Both the position numbers and the translations under genes were made by a program. A stretch of DNA of 7,228 nt, taken from contig JAUQYY010000186.1 of NCBI GenBank assembly GCA_030587505.1, positions 1 to 7,228 of the forward strand. The letters are read 5' to 3'. Within the stretch, counting starts at the first letter, position 1, and each line of letters starts with the position of its first letter. The notes beneath the pieces are model-generated. The model was not told the DNA's origin. It ran no database searches and saw nothing but the letters and a program-made list of their open reading frames with translations. Source of the stretch: Candidatus Sigynarchaeota archaeon. Lineage in GTDB: Archaea; Asgardarchaeota; Jordarchaeia; Jordarchaeales; Jordarchaeaceae. Below, one piece after another: positions 1-6,860 of this stretch.

Positions 1-207
1 AATTATGCCACCCTTTTCAGAAAGAGACAATGTAAGCATTCCTATCGGCTGTGCCTTTAGAGTGTGTAATCTATGGCTTCCTTCTCAAGTTGCGTCACGT
101 GGATCTAATTCAGCTACGTATAAATACCAAACCTCCTAATTTTAGACTAGCAATCCCTAATAAAATATATTAAGAGTGGATAATCTTCGATTTAATGTGA
201 ACTTATA

Positions 208-251
208 GTTTAAATGCCTTCTATTTTTCAATCTGGGCTAAAGAAGGGGAG
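208..251 (+). promoter_or_regulatory. Promoter and ribosome binding site of the class II RNR gene
   Basis: A TATA-like element (TTTAAAT, 209-215, with TTATAG just upstream) lies in AT-rich DNA. At the usual archaeal spacing it would start transcription near 235-240, leaving a leader of about 20 nt. That leader holds a purine-rich Shine-Dalgarno site, GGGGAG at 246-251, five bases before the ATG at 257. The ribosome site supports the start strongly. The TATA assignment is weaker because other AT-rich stretches (around 159-172) also resemble TATA boxes. Confidence 0.45.
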
Positions 252-256
252 CAAGA

Positions 257-2374
257 ATGACTAGTAAATCGAGTATCTCCAAAATTAGGAAACGTGATGG
301 TCGAATAGTTAAGTTTGAACCCGTTAAGATTACTAATGCTATTCACAAAGCTTTCATTGCGGTTAAGGAAAGAGATGGAGAAACCGCAAAAAATCTGTCA
401 GCTCAAGTGGTAGCCATCATTGAGGATACCTTCAAGGATAGAATCCCAACAGTGGAAGAGGTTCAAGACATAGTGGAGAAGGTGCTTATCAAGAACGGTT
501 TTTCGGATGTCGCCAAGGCTTACATACTGTACCGTCAAAAGAGGACCGAGATCAGGGAAGCCAAGAAGCTGTTAGGAGTGAGCGACGACCTAAAGCTGTC
601 TCTGAATGCTACACAGGTGTTAGAGAAAAGGTATCTTCTGAAGGATGATCATGGTAACGTTGTTGAAACTCCTTCACAAATGTTTCACAGAGTAGCTAGA
701 ACGATAGCCGCTGCGGACAGGCTCTACGATAAAGATGCTGATATCGAAAAAACTGAGGCGGTTTTCTACGAGGTTATGTCCCGCCTCGAATTTCTTCCGA
801 ATTCTCCTACGTTAATGAACGCGGGGACCGATATCGGCCAGCTCTCTGCGTGTTTCGTTCTTCCTGTGGATGACTCTATTGAGGAGATTTTTGACGCTTT
901 AAAGTTTATGGCACTGATTCACAAGTCTGGGGGTGGGACTGGTTTCTCGTTTTCGAGGTTAAGGCCAAAGGGCGATTTCGTTAGGTCAACCAAGGGTGTT
1001 GCGAGCGGTCCTGTCTCCTTTATGAGAATCTTTGATACTGCCACAGACATAATCAAACAGGGCGGGCGGAGGAGAGGCGCCAACATGGGAATACTGCGGG
1101 TGGACCATCCCGACATACTTGAATTCATCTCCGCAAAGGAAAAGGAGGGTTCTCTTACTAACTTTAACCTCTCAGTGGGGGTAACCGATGCTTTCATGGA
1201 GGCGGTTGAAAAGGACGGTGATTATGAGCTTATAAATCCACGGACTGGAAAACCCGAAAAGAAACTTAAAGCCGCTACGGTTTTTAACCTGATAGTGGCG
1301 TCTGCCTGGAAAACTGGAGATCCCGGTATGGTTTTTCTAGACGAGATAAATCGCCACAATCCAACGCCAACTATTGGACAAATCGAGAGCACAAATCCTT
1401 GTGGGGAAGTACCCCTACTACCGTACGAGTCTTGTAATCTTGGCTCAATTAACCTGTCTCGAATGGTTAAAAATAGCGATGTAGACTGGGACAAATTGAG
1501 ACGGGTTGTACGTGTGGCGGTTCACTTTTTGGATAACGTTATTGACGCTAACAGGTACCCTCTCCCCCAGATAGAGAAGATTACAAAAGAAAATAGGAAA
1601 ATCGGTTTGGGAGTTATGGGGTTCGCGGAGCTACTCATCCAGCTATACCTCCCGTACGATTCAAACGAGGCTATCAGGGTTGCGGAAAAAGTCATGTCCT
1701 TCATTAGCGCAGAAGCGAGGAAAAAGTCAGAAGAACTAGCCTTGGAGAGGGGTTCTTTCCCAAACTTTGATGTCAGCGTGTGGAAAGAGAAAGGCTACAA
1801 AGCGATGCGAAACGCTACCCTAACAACAATAGCCCCCACGGGATCCATAAGTATAATCGCCGGAACATCAAGTGGCATAGAGCCCTTGTTTGCCATCTCC
1901 TTTGTTAGAAACGTCATAGGAACACAACTTCTCGAGGTGAACCATCTGTTTGAAAAAGTGGCTAAGGAACGGGGATTCTACAGTTTAGAACTAATGACGG
2001 AAATCGCCAAGAAGGGATCAATCAGAGACATGGGCAATATCCCGGAGGATGTTCGCAGAGTATTTGTCACCGCCCTTGATATAGATCCCGAATGGCATGT
2101 CCGAATGCAGGCTGCTTTCCAGAAACATGTTGACAACGCTGTATCCAAAACAGTTAATCTCCCACAAGAAGCCACCATAGAGGACGTATCCAAAATATTC
2201 TGGCTTGCCTACAAACTAAAATGTAAAGGCGTAACAGTGTTCAGATACGGGAGCAGAACAGAGCAAGTTCTAGTCCTACCTCCAACACCCAGTGGGGGTC
2301 CATCCGAGGAACGATACATTAAGGTGGACTCCGAATACGCTGGTGGCTGTCCCTCACGAACATGCCCCCTCTAA
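257..2374 (+). CDS. nrdJ: Adenosylcobalamin-dependent (class II) ribonucleoside-diphosphate/triphosphate reductase with N-terminal ATP cone
   Basis: This enzyme reduces ribonucleotides to deoxyribonucleotides, using adenosylcobalamin to generate the catalytic thiyl radical, and works in the cytoplasm to supply DNA synthesis. Residues about 7-95 form an ATP-cone allosteric domain (KIRKRDGRIVKFEPVKI and onward). The ten-stranded barrel follows: PNSPTLMNAG, the first redox cysteine C199 in SACFVLP, a glycine loop near 225-229, and the finger-loop core NPCGE with N380, the thiyl C382 and E384. C393 is the second redox cysteine, exactly 11 residues on as in class II enzymes. TTIAPTGSISIIAGTSSGIEP follows. 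The chain ends in a CX4C pair (C698, C703) in GGCPSRTCPL, the expected swinging-arm reductant. There is no longer zinc-finger tail and no intein. The ATG at 257 has a good ribosome site. No small radical-generating subunit gene lies nearby, which fits class II. The gene converges on polB. Confidence 0.95.
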   Translation: MTSKSSISKIRKRDGRIVKFEPVKITNAIHKAFIAVKERDGETAKNLSAQVVAIIEDTFKDRIPTVEEVQDIVEKVLIKNGFSDVAKAYILYRQKRTEIREAKKLLGVSDDLKLSLNATQVLEKRYLLKDDHGNVVETPSQMFHRVARTIAAADRLYDKDADIEKTEAVFYEVMSRLEFLPNSPTLMNAGTDIGQLSACFVLPVDDSIEEIFDALKFMALIHKSGGGTGFSFSRLRPKGDFVRSTKGVASGPVSFMRIFDTATDIIKQGGRRRGANMGILRVDHPDILEFISAKEKEGSLTNFNLSVGVTDAFMEAVEKDGDYELINPRTGKPEKKLKAATVFNLIVASAWKTGDPGMVFLDEINRHNPTPTIGQIESTNPCGEVPLLPYESCNLGSINLSRMVKNSDVDWDKLRRVVRVAVHFLDNVIDANRYPLPQIEKITKENRKIGLGVMGFAELLIQLYLPYDSNEAIRVAEKVMSFISAEARKKSEELALERGSFPNFDVSVWKEKGYKAMRNATLTTIAPTGSISIIAGTSSGIEPLFAISFVRNVIGTQLLEVNHLFEKVAKERGFYSLELMTEIAKKGSIRDMGNIPEDVRRVFVTALDIDPEWHVRMQAAFQKHVDNAVSKTVNLPQEATIEDVSKIFWLAYKLKCKGVTVFRYGSRTEQVLVLPPTPSGGPSEERYIKVDSEYAGGCPSRTCPL

Positions 2375-2380
2375 AAGGGC

Positions 2381-2390
2381 AAATAAAAAA
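2381..2390 (-). terminator. T-rich terminator downstream of polB
   Basis: Read on the minus strand, the sequence beginning 10 bases after the polB stop is TTTTTTATTT, an oligo-T tract of the type at which archaeal RNA polymerase stops without a hairpin. It lies in the 26-bp gap between two convergent stops. I see no comparable T-run on the plus strand for the reductase transcript, so that message may run into the polB 3' end. Confidence 0.4.
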
Positions 2391-2400
2391 GGATCTGGTG

Positions 2401-4761
2401 CTACTGTAGCTTTAGTTGCCGTGTTGGTTTTTTGCCCGTGAACTGGTCCTCTTTCACTCCGAAGTACTCGAGCACCCTCAACGCTGCAGAAACAATCTGC
2501 TTACTAATATAATACTCGGTATCTATGTTACTGATGTCAGCTAGACTGTAGGGAACCGCCCTGTCTGAAATTGAGCCTTCCCCTTTTATTACTACGTAGC
2601 CCACCTTCGAACCCGCTTCTAGGCGGCCTCCCGCCTCGACGAGTTTCTTTGCAGCGATTACGTGTGGTGCTTTAACTTTGTATTTCTCAGGAGGTTTAGT
2701 TAGAGTTTCCCAGATGACAAGTTCTTCCAAAGAAACCTTACCTTCTCGTATTCTGTTAATAGTTTCGTTAACGAATTTGATCGCTTTGTCTAAATCTCCC
2801 TCCCTAAGAACTATGTTTAGAACGTTCTCCTGCACTTCCCTAGCGATCTCAGGCCAATCTCCTCTGACGATCTCGAATCCTACCACATCTAGTGTGCCAT
2901 CTTCCAAAAGCCCAGCGTATTTCTTCTTCGCCTCGGTGAAGAAGACTCTTCTGTATATTTTGTCAGGTTTTATTTCCAATCCCAGTTTTTCTGTAACGGT
3001 TCGACTAAACTCCTTAACACTATCCTCATTGGTTACAAAAACACTATCCGTATCCGCGTAAATCACTTTGAGTCCGTACTTCTTAGCCATCTCAATTGTT
3101 TCCTTTATGACCTCTCTCCCCCATGCTGATGTGCCTTCAGCTACGGGTTTCATGTACCATCTAGCCCCCAGCCATCCACAGTATCCATAAACCGCGTTCG
3201 TCATGGTTTTAAGACTTTTCTGCCTCTCGTTCAACATAGCGTACTCCAGTGTGCTCGGTTTCAGTTTCTCCATTGTTTTCTGAATTTTTCTCCTCTCCTT
3301 TATTAACCCCTCGAGCACCCTTTTATAGAACCCCGGAGGCTCTTTTCTGAAGCGGTGTCCAACCTCGGGGGCCGTGTTTACCTCATCGTCTGAAACCTTC
3401 TCTCCTGGCGGCACATAAGTGTCTGGGGAAATGTTATACTTTATCATGAGATTCGGATACATCGAAGCAAAGTCGAACACCGCAATGTTGTCGTGGATTC
3501 CCGGAACAGGTTTCAAAACATAGCCTCCCACGTATGTGCCTCCACGGTAACTCGTCCTATTAGGAATCAGCTCGCCCACCTCGTGGGCTGCCCTTAGTAG
3601 CATGTTCTCCACCCTGAACCCGACCCCGGCCCGCATGACTTGATCGAGAGGCATACCCGAAACCTGAGACATGGAGATCGCGGTGGGCAACAGTTTCTCC
3701 GCTATACCAATCGTTGACTCGGCGTCCTGAGCAGCATATCGCAGAAGCTGTTCTCTCAAATCCCCATCATCCCAATATTTCGGAATCTGTGCATGGTCTA
3801 TCAGCACACGAGACTCCTTGGGCATCACCCTCAAATAGTCCGCTATGTTCTTTAGGGTCTTCACCTTAACCTCAACAACTATCTCCGCCATATCGTAAAG
3901 ATCAAGGTGAGCCCTACCCGCGACAGAAATGTGTCCGTAGACGCTGAAATGGGGCTCTGAACCGTCTCTACCCGCAGCAAACTTGATACCTAGCTTCTTC
4001 GCCCTACCCAACAAAAACGGGAAATCAAAGAAGTTAGAGTCATACCCCGTAATAACGTCTGGGTCGAATTCCGTAACGTACATGAAGAATTCTTGTAAAA
4101 CCTCCCTGTCTTCCCCGTTCTTGGCAATAAACTGCTTCTGCTCACCCGTATTGGTTGCCGTGCTTATAATTATCACAGGGTCCTTTTCCGGATTCAAGGC
4201 TCCAGAAGGGCTGTAAACCTCTATATCGAATGCAAGTACTCTGAGTTCAGGTAAGTCCATGCGTTCCACGGGTTTCAAATCCTCGATAAGCCTGTAGACC
4301 GAATACCCCCCCTTTTCGCTCTCCCCAGCCTTTTCAACCTCTGCCGAGTACCAGCTACAAGGGCAAATCCCCTTATCCGCCAGGTACCGAACATAATGCC
4401 TAACATCCACTTCCAAGCAGTCCTTAACGTCAGCGTTTTTCTTAAACACCTTAGCATACTTCGAAGCGTAATCAAATTTTCGAAAAGTAACCTTAATAAC
4501 CTCGTGAGTTTTTCCGAAAATCTTTCTCTCAACAACGTCAATCCCCTGAATGGGAGAATCGGGAAACGATGACTCCTTTAAAGATTCAGCAAGCGCCCCC
4601 ACATTTGCCCCCTCTTTCGGGAGGACATAAAAGTACGGTTGAAAGCTATCATCTATTACTAAAACCCTGTCATTTCTACCGTCAACACCCCACATCAACA
4701 CCTTGGAAACCCCTTCACTAACTGTTTGTCCCACATCCAGTATCCAAAACTCCAACCTCAT
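2401..4761 (-). CDS. polB: Archaeal family B DNA-directed DNA polymerase with 3'-5' proofreading exonuclease
   Basis: This is a replicative or repair DNA polymerase of family B. Numbered from the ATG at 4761 (786 aa, normal for the family), the exonuclease motifs are Exo I FDIE (D179, E181), Exo II YDSNFFDFPF (D241) and Exo III YAAQD (Y342, D346). The polymerase motifs are A, DFASMYP (D430); B, K518xxxNAVYG; and C, YADTDS (D570, D572), followed by KKKYAG. All catalytic residues are present, and the usual intein sites in motifs A, B and C are empty. An upstream in-frame GTG at 4773 directly follows a stop codon. I prefer the ATG because archaeal PolB proteins typically begin close to an LEFWxLDV-like stretch (here MRLEFWILDVGQ), and because AGGTG at about 4772-4776 makes a plausible ribosome site for it. 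It is transcribed divergently from the radical SAM operon and convergently with the reductase. Confidence 0.95.
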   Translation of the reverse strand: MRLEFWILDVGQTVSEGVSKVLMWGVDGRNDRVLVIDDSFQPYFYVLPKEGANVGALAESLKESSFPDSPIQGIDVVERKIFGKTHEVIKVTFRKFDYASKYAKVFKKNADVKDCLEVDVRHYVRYLADKGICPCSWYSAEVEKAGESEKGGYSVYRLIEDLKPVERMDLPELRVLAFDIEVYSPSGALNPEKDPVIIISTATNTGEQKQFIAKNGEDREVLQEFFMYVTEFDPDVITGYDSNFFDFPFLLGRAKKLGIKFAAGRDGSEPHFSVYGHISVAGRAHLDLYDMAEIVVEVKVKTLKNIADYLRVMPKESRVLIDHAQIPKYWDDGDLREQLLRYAAQDAESTIGIAEKLLPTAISMSQVSGMPLDQVMRAGVGFRVENMLLRAAHEVGELIPNRTSYRGGTYVGGYVLKPVPGIHDNIAVFDFASMYPNLMIKYNISPDTYVPPGEKVSDDEVNTAPEVGHRFRKEPPGFYKRVLEGLIKERRKIQKTMEKLKPSTLEYAMLNERQKSLKTMTNAVYGYCGWLGARWYMKPVAEGTSAWGREVIKETIEMAKKYGLKVIYADTDSVFVTNEDSVKEFSRTVTEKLGLEIKPDKIYRRVFFTEAKKKYAGLLEDGTLDVVGFEIVRGDWPEIAREVQENVLNIVLREGDLDKAIKFVNETINRIREGKVSLEELVIWETLTKPPEKYKVKAPHVIAAKKLVEAGGRLEAGSKVGYVVIKGEGSISDRAVPYSLADISNIDTEYYISKQIVSAALRVLEYFGVKEDQFTGKKPTRQLKLQ

Positions 4762-4780
4762 AGAGAACCCCACCTAGTTT

Positions 4781-4826
4781 CTCCTTAAATTCTTAATATT
4801 CCGAATTTCCTAAAGAGTTTAACCCT
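4781..4826 (-). promoter_or_regulatory. Probable polB promoter region
   Basis: On the minus strand upstream of polB there are two TATA-like candidates: AATATTAAGA (4791-4800) and GGTTAAACTC (4815-4824). The farther one would give a leader of about 30 nt that includes the AGGTGGGG ribosome site. The nearer one would start within or beside that site. I cannot choose between them from sequence alone. Confidence 0.3.
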
Positions 4827-4916
4827 AACAACGCAACCATAAACAAATCCGCATCAGGAATGAAAAACACTGAACCAACCCGGTTTTGGCAAATCACGAC
4901 ACACTTCTCGGGTTGA

Positions 4917-4940
4917 TTACGAAACTTTTTATTTTCGTAA
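4917..4940 (+). promoter_or_regulatory. TATA/BRE promoter embedded in an 8+8 bp inverted repeat: probable operator of the radical SAM operon
   Basis: TTACGAAA (4917-4924) and TTTCGTAA (4933-4940) are perfect inverted repeats. The 8-bp spacer CTTTTTAT (4925-4932) is a TATA-like element. The left arm's CGAAA also resembles a BRE. The box is centred about 26 bp before the ATG at 4955, the standard archaeal distance to the transcription start, so the message would be leaderless or nearly so. A dimeric repressor bound here would block TBP and TFB. The inverted repeat is seen directly. Its role as an operator is inference. Confidence 0.6.
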
Positions 4941-4954
4941 CACTCTTGGAAGAC

Positions 4955-6169
4955 ATGGAGATAAAATTGTACCCTTTGCTTTTAGAAAGCACCGTTATAA
5001 GGAACCTGGAGGTTCCCGTACTATACGACTACGTAAATGATGAATTGTATGAATTAGATGAGGAAGCCTTCAAAGTTGTAAAGCTTTTCAATGGAAACTA
5101 TAGCATCGGGGAAATTTCAAAAATCACCGGTTTCCCCATTAAAGAAATAGAAGAATTAACAGAATACTTACTTAAGGAAAATCTTCTAACAGCCAAAAAA
5201 ATCAAGGAAAAGACGGAAATAGCTGATTATCCCCAGTCACCGATCCCCTCGCTGAGAACTATTCTAATCCACCTCACCACCTCCTGCAACCTTAACTGCG
5301 TACACTGCTACCTGGACAAGAGCAGAAAGATGGAAATGAATCCAAAAATTTTCATCGATTTAGTTAAACAATTCGACATGCTTCAAGGACTAAAGATATT
5401 AGTCTCCGGAGGAGAGCCTCTCACTCACCCTCAATTCTTTGAAATGATGGAAAAAATCCGAAAAACAAAAGTACGAAAAGTGCTTCTAACAAACGGACTC
5501 CTACTCAACCACGAGACGATTCAAAGCCTGAAAGGGTTGGTCCATGAGATTCAAATCAGTCTTGACGGCACCAAGAGCCATGAAGAGTTCAGAAGAATGA
5601 AAAACGCTTTCAACTTAACGTTAAATAGTATCAAAGCAGCCAAAGACAACGGCTTCACCGTAAGCGTCTCAACGATGATTCACAGGAAAAACCTCGACGA
5701 ACTACCCGAACTCGAAAAAATCCTCAAGAACCTAAAAGTTGACAACTGGTACTTAGACGTTCCAACAGTCACAGGAGAATACAAGAACAACTCAGCTTTC
5801 CACCTAGACCCCTACACTACAGGGAACATCCTGAAAAAATACGGTTTTGGAAAACAATTCTTCGACGAGAGCGAAATCTACGCCTGTGGCGCCCATCTCT
5901 GCGCCATTATGGCTAACGGCGATGTCACCAAGTGTGGTTTCTTCGAAGAACAACCAGTAGGAAACATTCACAGTAAATCGCTAAGAGAGTGCTGGGGACT
6001 CATAAGGGAAAAATACCTCTGGAAACAAAAAGACCTAGAATGCTATAAGATTGGATGCGAACACCTAAAAGACTGCAGAGGAGGATGCAGATACAGAGCA
6101 TACATCGAAACAAACAACCTTCTAGGAATCGACAGAGTGAAATGCTCCTACTATGGGATACACCCATAA
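4955..6169 (+). CDS. Radical SAM/SPASM protein with N-terminal PqqD-like domain; putative peptide- or protein-modifying enzyme
   Basis: Numbered from the ATG at 4955 (404 aa). Residues about 10-85 look like a PqqD-type peptide-binding domain (VPVLYDYVNDELYELDEEAFKVV, then a small helical part). The radical SAM core begins near 102 with the [4Fe-4S] motif C111-NLN-C115-VH-C118 and the SAM-contacting GGEP at 152-155. The C-terminal SPASM region has C311-x10-G322-x4-C327, C363-x4-C368-x5-C374-x3-C378 and a final C397, with extra cysteines C316 and C346. It could therefore hold two auxiliary clusters. Family members with this layout install thioether, C-C or related bonds in peptides, or activate enzymes by modifying a protein; the true substrate is unknown. 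A TTG 69 bases upstream (4886) keeps the frame open but lies before the TATA box, so the ATG is preferred. The stop overlaps the next gene's ATG by one base. A haem-pathway SPASM enzyme (AhbC/AhbD type) is a less likely alternative because of the PqqD-like domain. Confidence 0.85.
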   Translation: MEIKLYPLLLESTVIRNLEVPVLYDYVNDELYELDEEAFKVVKLFNGNYSIGEISKITGFPIKEIEELTEYLLKENLLTAKKIKEKTEIADYPQSPIPSLRTILIHLTTSCNLNCVHCYLDKSRKMEMNPKIFIDLVKQFDMLQGLKILVSGGEPLTHPQFFEMMEKIRKTKVRKVLLTNGLLLNHETIQSLKGLVHEIQISLDGTKSHEEFRRMKNAFNLTLNSIKAAKDNGFTVSVSTMIHRKNLDELPELEKILKNLKVDNWYLDVPTVTGEYKNNSAFHLDPYTTGNILKKYGFGKQFFDESEIYACGAHLCAIMANGDVTKCGFFEEQPVGNIHSKSLRECWGLIREKYLWKQKDLECYKIGCEHLKDCRGGCRYRAYIETNNLLGIDRVKCSYYGIHP

Positions 6170-6636
6170 TGAGAGGAGGGCTGACACTGTCCGAATACAA
6201 GTTTGATGAATACGACAAAATATTACTGAACCTAGTTTGTCGCGGCGTCTGCAAATTCTACCAGGCAGGCACCCACGAGAAAAACTGGGGAAAATATCAG
6301 TGTGGCGCCTACCTTGGCCTCAAAAAAATGCTCAAAGAGGAAAAAATAACCATAAACGAACTAGAAGAATTAACCAACACCATCCGTAAAAACTCCAAAA
6401 AGACCCTACCATCTCAGAATCTAACTGGCGGAGGATTAAATAAAATAGACGAATACGATCAACTACTACTAGAGACCATTTGCCGTGGAGCCTGCAAATT
6501 CTACAAACACAACCAAGAAAAAGATGAGGAAGATTTTCGCTGCGGAGCCTACCTGATATTCAAAAGAATATTCAAAGAAGAAAAGATAACAATACACGAA
6601 ATCAAGGGAACATACAAGAACCTAAACAAATCATAA
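6169..6636 (+). CDS. Duplicated three-cysteine small protein, candidate substrate or partner of the upstream radical SAM enzyme
   Basis: I do not recognise this 155-residue family. It contains two diverged copies of one module, residues about 12-73 and 93-153, joined by a Ser/Asn/Gly-containing linker. Each reads [F/I]DEYDxxLLxxxCRGxCKFY, a variable charged stretch, CGAYLxxKxxxKEEKITIxE. The cysteines are C24, C28, C45 and C105, C109, C125 (Cx3C then x16 or x15 then C). There is no signal peptide or membrane segment, and charge is high, so it is probably cytoplasmic. The modules look mostly helical and could bind an Fe-S cluster or metal, or be the target of radical SAM chemistry. The ATG at 6169 shares its A with the TAA of the enzyme gene (TAATG), so translation is probably coupled. 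The frame stays open upstream to 6055, but that part only overlaps the enzyme gene. A strong AGGAGG at 6174-6179 lies just inside the reading frame, so initiation a few codons later is possible. Confidence 0.8.
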   Translation: MRGGLTLSEYKFDEYDKILLNLVCRGVCKFYQAGTHEKNWGKYQCGAYLGLKKMLKEEKITINELEELTNTIRKNSKKTLPSQNLTGGGLNKIDEYDQLLLETICRGACKFYKHNQEKDEEDFRCGAYLIFKRIFKEEKITIHEIKGTYKNLNKS

Positions 6637-6704
6637 CTCCCCCCTCCGATTATATGCTACTTATCGTAACTCAAATATCCCTGATTATTCGTAGGCGGGC
6701 CTAG

Positions 6705-6718
6705 AAAAAAACTTAAAT
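6705..6718 (+). promoter_or_regulatory. Promoter of the tRNA-Thr gene
   Basis: An A-rich BRE-like run (6705-6711) is followed by the TATA element CTTAAAT (6712-6718), centred 38 bp before the mature tRNA 5' end. This predicts a transcription start near 6740 and a leader of about 12 nt to be removed by RNase P. The arrangement mirrors that of the tRNA-Met gene at the other end. The rest of 6637-6752 shows no gene. Confidence 0.5.
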
Positions 6719-6774
6719 TCCTTCTTAGCATTTTCTTTTTAGCCAAAAAGGAGCCGCCGTAGCTCAGCTGGTAG

Positions 6775-6795
6775 TTGCGACCCGAAACAACCAAA
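6775..6795 (+). other. D-arm intron (21 nt, position 22/23) of tRNA-Thr
   Basis: Removing these 21 bases restores the D stem GCTC/GAGC and places A26 next to the anticodon stem. The ends TTGC (6775-6778) and GCAA (6797-6800) are complementary and could form the central helix of a relaxed bulge-helix-bulge, though the predicted cut sites would then be off by one base on the 5' side. The presence of the intron is firm. The exact splice mechanism is inference. Confidence 0.8.
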
Positions 6796-6830
6796 AGCAA
6801 CGGACTTGTAATCCGTCGGTCACGAGTTCA

Positions 6831-6860
6831 AAAGAGAAGTACAAAGCGTATTTCTCTGAG
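6831..6860 (+). other. T-loop intron (30 nt) of tRNA-Thr
   Basis: The insertion interrupts the T loop. It forms a 10-bp hairpin, AGAGAAGTAC (6833-6842) with GTATTTCTCT (6848-6857), containing one G-U pair and a five-base loop AAAGC. Because of flanking A residues the intron can be placed at 6831-6860, 6832-6861 or 6833-6862 with the same product. The last placement would be 59/60, a position where archaeal tRNA introns are known. Confidence 0.85.

Noticed and set aside
1..39. Possible 5' end of a minus-strand gene running off the left edge (ATG at 39, 13 open codons)
   Set aside because: Only 13 residues (MLTLSLSEKGGII) are visible and none is recognisable. A plus-strand frame (2-139) is also open across the same bases with no recognisable protein. 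A TATA-like stretch near 117-127 could serve the minus strand, but this is too little to call a gene.
2764..2775. 12-bp palindrome TTCGTTAACGAA inside polB, resembling arms of the 4917-4940 repeat
   Set aside because: It is in conserved-looking coding sequence (KFVNETI) with no promoter nearby, and the arm sequence and spacing differ from the operator-like repeat.
4275..4541. Minus-strand 88-codon frame and similar frames inside the reductase and polB genes
   Set aside because: They lie inside well-supported coding regions in another frame and show no domain or start-site support.
4871..4889. Imperfect palindrome CCAACCCGGTTTTGG upstream of the radical SAM promoter
   Set aside because: Pairing is broken in the middle and it lies well upstream of the TATA box; without conservation data it is not distinguishable from chance.
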